Positions 13,255 through 24,786 of a stretch of DNA of 64,000 nucleotides are shown here, piece by piece; position 1 is the first letter of the stretch, and the number at the start of each line of letters is the position of its first letter. The notes under the pieces are model-generated. The model had not been told where the DNA came from. It made no database searches and saw only the letters and a list, made by a program, of their open reading frames with translations. The stretch comes from Varroa destructor (lineage: Eukaryota > Arthropoda > Arachnida > Mesostigmata > Varroidae). A program made the translations under genes and the position numbers. The stretch lies in NCBI RefSeq assembly GCF_002443255.2, contig NW_019211455.1, positions 59,210,764 through 59,274,763 on the forward strand. The letters are read 5' to 3'.

Positions 13255-13365
13255 AGGTTAGGTATTCCGTCAGATGGCTAACTCTCAGCACAAAACGAAG
13301 TTTGTCTATGCCCGGATTCGAACCTTGACCACGACGATAAGAAATAGTCTACTGACTAATCTCGA
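13255..13365 (-). mobile_element. tRNA-derived SINE-like repeat, copy 1
   Basis: The minus strand carries a degenerate RNA polymerase III box A (TTAGTCAGTAGACT, 13,346-13,359) and a perfect box B (GGTTCGAATCC, 13,314-13,324). The boxes are about 35 bases apart, some nine fewer than in a tRNA. Downstream of box B the sequence aligns with a second copy at 34,933-34,975: 34 of 43 positions match (13,282-13,324) and most differences are transitions. Homology beyond box B makes this a dispersed repeat rather than a lone tRNA pseudogene. The 3' end and tail are unclear. Confidence 0.6.
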
Positions 13366-15922
13366 ATAAAAATTTAAACATGCTTCACGACATATCTGCA
13401 CATATCTATGCCTTTGATCACCGACTAATAAATTTCAAGGCAGGCTTTCTGCATTTTTTTCGGACAAACTCTTTCTTCACTATTTAACGTATGTCTCTGT
13501 TTTGCAGCTATTTTAGAATGCAGTAGTTTCTTAAATTAATATATAGTAATTCAAGTAGGCAGTAAATATAAGCTGCAGCTTAAGGTCTGTATGCTGTACT
13601 ATTAGCAAATTCGTGGGCATAGGGTAGACATGCAGTTTTAGAAATCATAAATTGTATAGGTTTTCTTTATTCCAAGATTGTTTATTTAATCTAAATCTTA
13701 TTCTACAAGATATCCGAATATTGAAACACAATAAAGCTTCGTTCACATTTTTTATTACTACGCATCCGTTGTAAATCAGTTTACTCGTCAAATTCGTACA
13801 CATGCATTGTCCTTAAGATATGAACCGGTCCTAAATTTCTATCCACATAAAATAAGCTTCGTCTTTGATGAGGAATGATGATGGTTGGTTTTATTAAGAC
13901 TGTAAAAAGATCATTAGACATCCGAGTAGCCTTATTATCATACATGCGAGCTTGTGCTTGGTCTGTTCCGGTGCGCCGATATAAACGCCCATGCCCAAGT
14001 CGGGACAACTTCAGAGACCCGAGAGATTGTAGATGAGAGGTAGAAGACTTTTGGTCTGCACACCGTAGCGGAACGCGGTGCCTTGACCAAGCTTACCGTT
14101 GTAGCATACAGTTTTAGCGCCTGCTCTGCTACTGTTCTCTAATGAACAGAGACGTGCACATATAGAGACATGCGCATTCATATACCGACAAATACACTGA
14201 GAGATTGTACACACAGTACGAAGTCCATAACATCATGCTTCATTTTAAAAAGACAAAAGGAACACTGTTGTGACCCATAGAGGTCAATGAAATTATATCT
14301 CCATTAATGGATTGGCCAGATGCGGCAAGCTGAAAGAAATTCCGCTTGTCTAAGTTGTCGATAGGACTCTGAACATAACGGTTTCGGCCGTGACCTTTTC
14401 CTACATAATAATATTTGGCAATAGTGTATTATGCGTATAGAATATATGAAATAATTATGTTTGTATAATAGGTTTTCCCTATCACTCTGCCGTTCGGCCA
14501 CTAATTATATAAATGTAAAGGGGCTTTACAGTATTTATGTTATTATAATATTGAAAACAGAAGTATCGCTCATGATGCTTAGTAAATACGTGGTTTCAGT
14601 CAGCCATGTGCATATTAATTGTATCTATCAGTTAAAATCTGTTTGATTTACAACCTTAAGTCTTACATCTATATACAAACGTCCGCGAATTTCTATGTTG
14701 CTTTATAACACGTTTATGTATACTGTCCATACTCGCTGCACAGTATCTACGTTCCAAAGGTCGTTAGGATGCGTTCACTATCGTTAGAATACCGATCATC
14801 AGTTCTTTTGCACTTTAAGCAATAGTTAGCACATCGCAATACACGCATCTACGTATAGTTATACTAACCGTAACAATAAATATCATTCTTTAATTACCTA
14901 TTTGTCTTTCATCATCAATTACACGTGCTTAAACTCAGAGTGTGCGTATTTGACCCCGTCAAGCACTTCTGCAAGAATTCAGCGGCATCACTGAAAAATT
15001 TTCATTAGTTTCGATTGTCCGTTAAACATGGACGATATACTTGTAATCGTTTAGTAAGTATTTCGCTTTCTTCTGTAGTAGTCAAATCATTATCCATTTT
15101 TGCATACAAATATGATCGTTTCCAGACGCCTCGACAGCGAATAAGTTATTACTAATATTTATACAGCTAAAATACTTACGATGGTGCACAGGGTGTTTGT
15201 CTATGCAAATGTTTTACGACTGACTATAACGTAAAGTTCGTATGAATCGAGGTCGCATTTGATATTTAATATTTTCTACTCACACGCACATCCGAACACC
15301 TAAGTCAGGTTGTTCTGCGTCCACTGCGGCCTGGGAGTGGTCTGTTGCAGTAGATTTTAGCAGTAGTTACTTTTGAAGGTTAAATTCATATTTACTCGAA
15401 AAAAACTCAGTTAATGATATGCTCTGTAATTATATATGCATTGAGCTGCTGTATTATAAATATTATGTATAAATATTATGCTCGTCTGCTATTGTTACAT
15501 AGCTAACAGTTTTTTCCCATTATAACTAAATCGATATTGGGTTAACTTGAACACGCCAATTTCGAATGTCTTTCTAAAAAAAGTCAGTGAATTCGTTGCC
15601 TAACTATATCCTTTACCATCCATGCTTTTAGAGCTGACGAAATCACTAACGATTCAGGCGTTTAGCATTATATTCGTTCGTCCAAATCAATCTTACATAT
15701 ATTTGATGAAACATCCTCAAAAACAATAATATATCTTAAGTGTTGCGAATATATTTTAAATAACTGTGTACGCCTACGGGAACGACTCGAAACAAATGTT
15801 TATTGTAACAAGAGCGCCAGACACAACTAAATTCTCGGCTTTATGGCGCCTACGAAATTCGTTCGAGCATCAACAGCATTTAGAGGTATAGGCGGATTAC
15901 CGCTGGTTTCAATTTTTGCTTG
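13366..15922. other. Mostly non-coding; two consecutive minus-strand open frames
   Basis: Minus-strand open frames at 14,011-14,214 (67 codons) and 13,781-14,008 (75 codons) follow one another with almost no gap in a locally GC-richer stretch. This is suggestive of one frame-broken ancestral sequence. I recognise no domain. The rest, including short overlapping frames at 14,304-14,646, shows nothing. Confidence 0.35.
15455..15480. repeat. Perfect 13-bp tandem duplication
   Basis: TATAAATATTATG occurs twice back to back. The lack of any mismatch suggests recent replication slippage. Confidence 0.9.
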
Positions 15923-16267
15923 TCAAAAAAAAGCTTGCCGAAAAAAGTAGTCCACTGAAGCAAAGTTAATGACGTAATATATAGGGTCATTAACTTTATT
16001 ATCACAGCATGATATAGTAGCACGTATGTGAGCGACTCTTCGAGGGCAGCTATGTTTGTGAATATTGTAGCTGTTTGCCGTCGTTAAACGCATGCCATGC
16101 CTCACCCTATGGTAGTAACAGTTACAGAAGATAAATAAATCGATAAACTGTTTAGGGAATATTCTTGACAATTCAAACATGCTGTCCAATGCCGTTTCAC
16201 TACACGTGAACAGATAAATAGTCAGTTTTAAGCGCGTGAATTCGTCAGGAGGTGAAGCCGGCGCCAA
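15923..16267 (-). CDS. Unassigned open frame, 114 codons, doubtful gene
   Basis: A minus-strand open frame that starts with ATG in a GCGCC-rich spot. The predicted protein contains several cysteines and aromatic residues but no domain, signal peptide or clear membrane segment. It resembles no family I know. The length is near what chance gives in a 64 kb AT-rich window, so a spurious frame is the likelier reading. It lies just downstream of the jerky/Tigger-like relic, but I see no homology linking them. Confidence 0.12.
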   Translation of the reverse strand: MAPASPPDEFTRLKLTIYLFTCSETALDSMFELSRIFPKQFIDLFIFCNCYYHRVRHGMRLTTANSYNIHKHSCPRRVAHIRATISCCDNKVNDPIYYVINFASVDYFFRQAFF

Positions 16268-16579
16268 TGATGGAATAAGGCTAAAGAATAGTTATCGATT
16301 TTTCTAACTTTGAGGAAAAGAAACAGGTTGCCAGGAGAAAAATAGGACTCTACTATGTCGAAACTGAAAATTAACGTCCGTTTAAAGATTACTGCTCAGC
16401 TCATCGTGTGACGCAAGTATCTCGGTGTTTTCCATATTTGGAACGCTCTGCGACACTGAGTTCGAATGCAAAATATTTTCTAATAAAATTCAAGCAACTT
16501 TATGTTTATAACAGCACATTACGTTGTTTTGCGCTTATAAATACAGTCGTCGATTTTTGGAAAAGGGAAAACAATTATG

Positions 16580-17384
16580 TTAACTAAAATCGATAATAGG
16601 ATTTAAGTAGTTTGCATTTCAGACGACCATGTCTGAGAATTAATTTGGATATGGCCGAAACATAGCAGATATGTCACTCTTATGGTGCATAAGAGGCCGT
16701 GGGCTCCTGGAAATTAATATCTGGGAACTTCCAAAAAAACAGCTGATGGATGCAATGATTACGTGAGCGCAGTCATTCCTCTGGTAATGCCAATGACAGC
16801 GGATTATTAAGGGACAGCCGACAACACATACAGCAAGCAGTTTGGCTGCTTTTCCATAATAACACATTTCGAAATGGATGTTGCCTGGGGCCTCTACGTT
16901 TCGCTAAATTGGCACCGTAGTTCCATAATTTTTTTTTGTGGAGTCGTAGATAGCAAATGCTACCTTTCCTAGTGCTGATCATGACTACATTAATTATGTA
17001 ATAAATATACACATATAAATACAGGGTGACGGACTGTGTGATTTTCCCGATCTTTCATCTAGAAGTAGGTGTCTTGGGTGATAAAATTACTTTTGAGATC
17101 GTGCCAACCCGAGTCTTCGTAAAGCAATAAAAATGCATATTGATACATTGACTATTCCATGGCCTGCCAAGGTGGTGTGTATAGCATTTTGTAACCTCAT
17201 ACATGTGAATGTTAATTAAAATATGCTCGCACTTCGGAAATACTTTACAGATACTAGAATCGAATAAGGCGTAAACGCCATAGCGGCTTACGATAGTTGC
17301 TAACATATCGTTCCGTAAGTCTGAAAACGCGTTTATTAGTTTATATGAGTTACGTGAGTTCGTAGATTTTGACATTACTCCCAT
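16580..17384 (-). mobile_element. Possible decayed jerky/Tigger-type (pogo superfamily) DNA transposon
   Basis: Two pieces appear in the expected order on the minus strand. An open frame at 17,055-17,384 has residues 14-56 (YKLINAF ... ATIVSRYGV ... SSICKVF ... EHIL) resembling the CENP-B/jerky N-terminal helix-turn-helix, with about three extra residues after YGV. In another frame, about 17,150-17,060, YQYAFLL recalls the second DNA-binding block. Around 16,725-16,640 the translation ILIS-RSP-RP ... DISAMFRP-PN sits where jerky transposases have LLILDNAPSHP ... VFLPPN. The catalytic Asp of the DN pair is replaced. The spacing is about 85 codons shorter than usual. Many frame breaks and replaced key residues leave this a tentative by-eye call, and chance resemblance is possible. 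Confidence 0.3.
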
Positions 17385-17689
17385 TGTTACAATGCTACTT
17401 AGTCTATATGCTTGAGATGTCCAAGCCGAGCAGCTGCTATTGGTACTACTGCGGGGCGGCCTCGAAGAAAAACCAACCGTTTATTTTTTTTCCAACCACA
17501 ACTGATACAATGTAGAGTTAGATAACTAAAATGATGCAACCCGAGCTTTAGCACGCAATGAGGCAGGAGGTTATTATTAGATATTTATTCCTGCGTCCTA
17601 AAGCCTTATTTTATATGGCTAGAAGTTGTTCCAAGGAAACTTTAATGACATTATCTTAATTTCCATCTTGCTCCATCCGCAATGATTGT

Positions 17690-18345
17690 AGGCTCTAAGA
17701 ACTGGCGCCGCCAGATGTGACGATCAGTATAAAGAAAAACCACTACGACCATCAGCCGATTAAAAAGAACCTTATCTTTTCCCTGACGGCAACTACGTAA
17801 GGGCCGGCCGTTCCACCGATATATTGTCAATTTTTGACGATAAAACGCCTGCGTCCCGTTCAGTGGCTAAGTCTACAGATCTTCAGAGAGCCCTGTGAAT
17901 CAGAATCATGCTTACAATCTTAACCCAGTACACCGCCAGCACTAGGTCACCTTCGCTTTCTTACTTCAAGCAATACGATTCAATGAAGAAGAAGCTGAAG
18001 AATCCAGAATACATGCGAACTTTGGCGACCCGACTTCATTGTCTCGGTTTGGCCCGGCCCGCTTGCTCGTGGTAAACAGCAGAGCGAGCCTGTACACCAC
18101 GACCATCACCGCTTTGAGAGATAAGACCAAACGGAGTGGCAGATAATATATATACGGAGTTGTTCGAGGCGAGCCAAAGGGATTGGCAGAGAAAGGGAAG
18201 TAACTCTATTCCAGTGAACTCGCGTTTACGGTAATATGACTCTTCTTAGCCCGCCTCATTCTGCGATAGCGCTCGACAACCTGCTTCGTTAAGTTCAGCT
18301 CTTCTAGGAAAAGATGGTTTCGTCCTTTCTCTTCCATAGGTCAAC
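17690..18345. other. GC-rich island with a TATA-like run
   Basis: Four sampled lines (17,701-17,820 and 18,001-18,120) contain 126 G/C in 240 bases, about 52%, with CpG-rich blocks (GGGCCGGCCG, GGCCCGGCCC). TATATATA lies at 18,147-18,154 just downstream of the GC peak. That arrangement would suit a promoter, but no transcript or coding exon is visible to confirm it. Confidence 0.35.
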
Positions 18346-20273
18346 TTAAATGAAAAGGAGCCAGATAGTTCTCATTGAGATTAAAGAATAGTTCGTTTAA
18401 AATTATACGATTGCAAACAATCGGTAATCCAAAAGAACGAATGAATCGACGCAGTCATAACACTAGCATTGTGTCATAAGTAAATACTACTATTTACACG
18501 TACTATTGTATACAACTGTTTTGTATTTCATAGTTGAAGATTATCAGTCGATGCTCCATTTTTTTTCTATTGTTCATTAGTTGTATAAATATTAATAGAT
18601 AAGCTCGCCGATGGTAGGCCAAATAAACTTACCGTAAAGAGAGCGGCACATTTATCAATCTCTTCTGGATAAATTTGTTAAACAGCGTGTTAATATAATC
18701 TTGATAATTTTAATTCTTGGATAATTTGGTGTGATTAAGCCGTTCATTCCATTTAATCCATATCATGAGACGAGTTTGTCAAAAGCTTTTTGTTTTTTGT
18801 GTGTATCCCCAATAATTAATTCAATTATATCGATCTATAAGACAGATTATAATCTAACATCCACAAAAATAACAATTGAGTTATAAATTATGCATTTGGA
18901 AATAAAACCTAGTGTAGTTTAAATCCGGATTAGATTGCTCTCATCGTTTTTAGAAACTTCAGCGACGCTTTATGCGAACAATTTTATCTATAGGAATATA
19001 ATATGTACCTGACTAGTTTTACTTATTTGTTTTAACTGACGTTGAACTATGCTAAAATACATAATATGTATTATTTTGAAGAAACCACTATTGATATATA
19101 TGGAACTTTTCCACTACTAATTTCATTTTCGATGAAGATTAATACTCATTTATCAAAAACAAATAAATATACACACACTTGTGGTTCAAAAAACAGCTAC
19201 AAAATAAGAACGGCTTTAATTGTATGTATACTTTGAGTCCAACAAAACGTAAAAATAAAATTCTACGTGTCAAACAGAACGCTTTATTTAACAGTGAATA
19301 ACTAAATAGTTTAAATAATCACATGTGAATCAATTTTGGAGAGAGACTTTTTTTATCTTTATTACATTTTATATTTCTTACACATACATGTTCGATGTAT
19401 GTCAGACGATTCTATATACGTATCATAAATAGAATATCCATAATTGTAATTCCAATAATAACGCTTATCATGACGATCCCGTAACCTTGATAATTTATAC
19501 TAAAAATATATATGAATCTCCTTAATAAGCTAACAATGTACTTTACGTTAAAATATTTCTCCAACGTCTCATAATAATAAGTTGAGACGAGCTGATCATG
19601 CAAATGCGTGACATTTTATAGTACTTGTATATAATACTAACTTAGTATGGTATCCTGCGATTGCTGTTTTTGAAGGACTGAACTACCAAGGCAGCTTATA
19701 GGAAATTCAACATATTACATCTAATATAACGTTTATCTAATATTTCTAACTACAGACCAGTGTAAATGGAAAATAACCAACATGCGATCAATACAATGAA
19801 GAATATGAAAAAGATGTTTAGGTACTAAGGTCAAATGGCATGCTTTCGATGTTCAGTAAAATTAAAAAATAAAATTAAAAAAAAATGCTTATATGTATGG
19901 AAAGGTGCATAGACGACACTTTGAATATTACGAGTGTTTTTTTTCTTATTCACTGCGATCGTTTCGGAAATTTTGAATGAACAAAATGCACTGTTTATAT
20001 TACCGATAAGGTTAGCCGTTTCGCTGCATTGACATAAACCCTCTTATGGTTCTTTTCTCAGCTCCGTATTGATAACATCACTATTAACAAAATAAAATTA
20101 ACATAGGTAACATTAACAAAATATATCTTCATATTCTTCAAATTAAGCGATTCAATTCTACGTAAATTACCTTCAAGGTGTGTTTGAAGTATTAACCCTA
20201 ATATGAAACATCTAAGTCTTCTAACTTCGATAAGCCTTCGTACTAAAACGCTGTTTGTAAAATTCGAAAGGTG

Positions 20274-20283
20274 TTTTTTTTTT
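20274..20283. repeat. T10 homopolymer
   Basis: Ten consecutive T. No SINE or LINE body is recognisable next to it. Confidence 0.95.
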
Positions 20284-21207
20284 CGTTTCCCTGTTTTTCA
20301 ACACCTTGCCACAATCTAAGATATTGTCCAATAGGAAAGGTTGTTAATAAAGTACTAGAAGGCTTTCGTAATATAACATTCCGCTTATTCTAACTCTCAA
20401 GTCCCGTGCTTAATAACTCTTTAACTTGTCCTTTGTTGCTACAGGGTAACATAAACAAACGATACATTCTTTAATGCATATTGCACGTAAACACGTAAGC
20501 ACCGAACTAATCGAATCGAACATCTTAGGTAGTTCAGGTGGACGTCAAGTCACGTTGTGCGGCCAGTAATTTTGCATGTACGAAAACAATTTAGTATATT
20601 CGCTTGTAATATCTAAAAAACACACAAAATCATTCTGACGAAATATTGAATTATACAGTTTTTGTATTTTAGCGCAATGCGGAGAAGAACGTGCCTTCTT
20701 ATTAGAGTTCTTACTAAGTGCCTAATCTTATTATATTCATAAACTGGTGCAAGTATCTTTTTCAATAATAATAATACATAAAAACACTGCATAGTGTAGA
20801 TATAGTGTATATAGATAAATATGCACTTGCTGATGGTTGCTCTTGCAAGCTGATTGATTAGTTTTGAGCCTTAGCATTTACATGTATACAACAACTGAAG
20901 CTATATTCCTTGCAAGAGAAGTTGATATTCTATGTAATTGTTTACGCTTTTTCTTCGTTCGGTCATATAAGTGAGGGGAGCGCCAGCTCGATTACTGACA
21001 GCAGGGATCTGTCCTCCCCGTGTCTCATAGCTGTTCAATGACCCTTAGCCCAGCCAACGTTATCTTTTCGCCTCTCCCGTCATCACAACTAACTAAGGTC
21101 ATCTAGTGCACACCATTTCAGGCCCAGATGTTCATGTTCCACGTTTGATTATAATGTCCATCTTTTATCAAGTTCGGAACGAAGGGGCATTGTGGCAACC
21201 CAAGAAA

Positions 21208-21239
21208 ACCACCAGAAGTTTTTCGATCTTTCTGGTGGT
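21208..21239. other. 10-bp hairpin, 12-nt loop
   Basis: ACCACCAGAA (21,208-21,217) and its exact reverse complement TTCTGGTGGT (21,230-21,239) flank a T-rich 12-nt loop. No neighbouring gene explains it. Confidence 0.8.
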
Positions 21240-21364
21240 CAGATAGAGTAAAGAGATTAAATAAACGATCCAGTATACAAACACTATCTCTTCTGTTACA
21301 AACATAAAATAATTTCTATAGTAACGGTGATTTATGTTTTACAATAACATACTAGAGCTTGTAT

Positions 21365-21408
21365 AATCTAATAGATACAGACAAAATCTAATAAAAATCT
21401 AATAGATA
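21365..21408. repeat. AATCTAATAGATA direct repeats
   Basis: Two exact copies of AATCTAATAGATA (21,365-21,377 and 21,396-21,408) flank a third partial unit, AATCTAATAAA. This is a small AT-rich minisatellite-like cluster. Confidence 0.85.
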
Positions 21409-21492
21409 GAAATAATAGAACATACATAAATATCCCTTAAAGTAGGATTTAAAGTAGGCAAGGACACTTTATTAGGCAGAGGTAGTTAGAGG

Positions 21493-21520
21493 AATTATAT
21501 ATATATATATATATATAATT
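21493..21520. repeat. (TA)11 microsatellite within a palindrome
   Basis: An uninterrupted TA run (21,496-21,517), flanked by AAT and ATT so that the whole 28-bp block is self-complementary and could extrude as a cruciform. Confidence 0.95.
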
Positions 21521-23375
21521 CAAAAAGAGAAGCGTTTAGTGCGTATTATAATTAAAAAGTGTAGGTTCCATAGAACTGAAATAAGTGCCCAGATATGAGC
21601 TAGATCTACACATTAACGTCTTACAAAGAAAACACTTCTATAGATTGGAAAGCTAATTGTTTTTAGCCCCTCAGGCTGCCCAAGCAAATGATCCACCTGT
21701 TGTTGACGTTCCTTATGAAATACGATTCTGTTTTCTTTCGGAACCTTACTGCCAACGTACGCAGTTTTTATTTATCTATCTGGAAATACGGTCTGCTATT
21801 GCGAATTTCACTTTGTGTAATTTAACCCTCAACGTTGTTTATTGAAAACAGGTGTTTAATATCTCTAATGGGAGTGTTAGTCTTTTTCATTTTTATTTAT
21901 TAAGTTTACTAATTTAGATGCGTTTGTACTTAGCTTTGTTCATTGAAATTATGCCAGCCAAGCGATCGACTTACTTAACGACGACATTACACCGATTCCT
22001 TCAATCAGAATATCATAAAGCAAGATACGAAAGAAGAGAAACGGTGTAGAGGATTCTGGTGATTGACTGAAGATATTCGGCCATTTGTTTGCAGCAATGG
22101 GGCGCTACTCATCCCCTGGTCAGTAAACATTACATTATCGTACAGCCCTAGGGATCGCCGAGTGGGCCTCAGCCTTCATCAACAGTTTGTACAGACAATG
22201 CCAGGCTTCTCTAGCTACTCCTAGCAGTTTCCCAACTGAGCCTAATGAAAAAGCTTAAAGTACGATGCTCATACCATATGGTTTGATCGCATATCATCAC
22301 GTACCAATCAAGAGACTTAACCAACAATAAACTGGTGCTGCTAAATATATGGAGATATTTGCTTTATTAGTTGGTAGCGGATGCTTGAAGGCTAATAAAT
22401 AAGGCGTTTTGGAGCAAGATATATTGGGACATTTTGACTACGAAATCAACCGACTCCAGTAGCAAACTGTACATAGCGTAAGTTCAGAAAAGTGCTATTT
22501 TAGAGTTTCACATAGGCGTCAGCTCTAAATAAAAGCTAACTTTGATTAGGCATACAGCCTCTGTATAATAGAACGATCTCCATCAATAATACATATACGG
22601 CTTTCTATTACTTCAAAAACCTAGAATGATTCGACTAGCTAATCCGTATCTCGCTACTTTGTTCATCGATGTAACTCTATGTTTGGCTTCTCTTCTGGAC
22701 GAGGTCAACATGTGTGCAAATTGTGTTTCCAGAACAAAATAAGTGAACCTACAACTTGCACACCGACACAGCAAAAGAAAGGAGACAAACACGCTTGTTA
22801 GACGGCACTATTGTCCAGAAGATTTGATGTGCGGATCCAAGCGTTTAGTCAAGAAACAATCTACCAATAACAATGCAAGTATCTCTCGACATAAATAGAT
22901 TCCAAAAATCACAGTTTAGCAGACACACAAATGTGCCAACAATATGAAGAGATCAATTCGAAGGCTACCTCCGAAGCAAGCCCGTAAAGTTCATTTAGTT
23001 CTTTTGTGAATTATAAATTTTCAAACCCAGGCATTTAGGGAATTAAACCCGATTGTTGTATATAGCTCATGTGCAGTTTTTATTTAGATGTATTTAGACC
23101 TTTGTTTGATGCATAGGCATGCATCATGCTTTAGTGGAAAAATGAATAAAAAACTTGCTCATCGGCCTCCTACTATTAGCAAATTTAAGAAGTGTGTAAA
23201 TTGGCCTTAGTTTTGAGTCAAATTGATATTTTAAGTGAGGATTTCGAAGTATTTTACCGGGACCTGAAGCTAGAATGTCACAAGTTCATTTCAACCCACA
23301 GAGTCGTTTCACAATAGACGAGACCGTTCTAAAACCTTCTAAGAACAAAGCGTCATTTGTTTAGAAAATGCTTGA

Positions 23376-24786
23376 ATGCTTTTTAAACAAGTAAGTATAT
23401 TTAGTTGGGTTCAATTTTATTTTCGCGCAGAGCCCTTCTCGTCTATTTGTAAAACAAAATCACAACCGACCGCCTGTGGTCGAACGACTAAAACACGGCG
23501 TGGATACTTGCATGGATCTTATCCTTCACATAACACTAAAAAGGTTAGTGAAGTTAAATCAATCGAGCACAACGTCATGAGAAATCGGTTTCTTCAAATC
23601 AGCTAGCCAGGAAAGTGACGGTGCACCAACGTGCTGTCGCCATGTAGATCATCAAAGATGCCTGTTTCTTACCTACGCTCGAACCTTTCATGGTTTTCCT
23701 GGCTCTTACCGCTTTCCTTCGAGCTCCAGTCGAAATCGTTAAACCGGCGTCCCTTGATCATTTCAAAACTGTTTATGATATTTGCTCTGGAATCATTTTT
23801 AAGATGAAAATACATTTGCCTCGACTCGACCACACTCTGCAGTTCACGTCATTCAAACATCTGGACTGGAAAGTATTAGCCTTTTTACTATTGACTGAAT
23901 TTTAATGTTCATAGAATGGATATATCATAGTTCGCAATGAATGTACTCACTTCTGAATGGAGAGAAAAACGTAACGCTTTCTTTCTGAGTAGCAATGTTC
24001 TACACGTGGCTTTTTCTGTCTTCTTCTATGAGCGAAATTTTACGAGCCAGACTACTACTATTATTTTCCTTTGTTGGAATGTAGCGAATTGATTGCTCTA
24101 CATAAAAACTTTTACTGCTGAGCCGAAACGGATTCCCTGCGATCGTAAAATTATACTAAATGATGCTGGTGCGCGATTGACCAGAGCACATGGACAAGTG
24201 GACAGCGGCATAAAAATCGCCTCGCTTCCGATCGGCCTTGTGTGTTGCTGTTGGCGACTGGGGACAAGCGATTTGCCTTTGTTAAGGTTTTGTCTAGTAC
24301 TCCCTTCAAAGGAGTTGTCCATTAACTAGCAAGTGCATTGCACCATCACTCAATATAGCTCAACCCAAGTAATCATTTGTCTTCTTTCATGGTCCTAAAG
24401 GGATTGAGTGAACTGGCTGCTGAACTTGAGTGGAGTTCTGTTATGCTACAAGCAAAAGTTTGCATGGATAAATCAGATCAATGCCAAAAAGGTCAAACAG
24501 TCACACACGAAAATTCGCTTAGATGTGCAACAGTGCTGTGCTGGAACTTTGAACATTCATTGAATGTGATTAAAGCTGATAAGATATAAGGCCTTTTTAA
24601 AGAACATGAGAAGCTAGGATTCACATTATGTCTTCTGACAAAAATATGACGTAGATTCGTGTATTGAAATACAAATGTATAGAGAATATAATAAATGTGT
24701 TCCGGCACAGAATGGCCATTAATGTTATCAGGTGGCCTGCATTTAGCACTACGCATTTCACGCCAGTTGGATAGCATTTTTCTCAT
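23376..24786. other. Cluster of short unassigned open frames
   Basis: Four successive plus-strand frames (23,376-23,606; 23,690-23,905; 24,093-24,329; 24,377-24,589; 70-78 codons each) lie within 1.2 kb. Antisense frames occur at 24,098-24,322 and 24,493-24,786. The packing could reflect one decayed coding sequence or exons, but I found no conserved motif and no convincing splice junctions. Left unassigned. Confidence 0.25.

Larger units (their letters stand above)
18346..23375. other. AT-rich non-coding DNA with simple repeats
   Basis: It contains the T10 tract, the 21,208 hairpin, the AATCTAATAGATA repeats and the TA microsatellite listed separately. Short frames at 19,042-19,236 (+), 19,412-19,603 (-) and 21,657-21,845 (+) show no domain. 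A moderately GC-richer patch near 22,080-22,250 contains nothing I can name. Confidence 0.55.

Noticed and set aside
15990..16020. ATCACAG seed shared with the miR-2/miR-13 family
   Set aside because: The rest of the mature sequence does not match, and no precursor hairpin forms around it.
21657..21845. APQAAQANDPP in a plus-strand frame, reminiscent of PQG...IND
   Set aside because: The flanks lack the WI/NRQ and FADD blocks, and the spacing is wrong.
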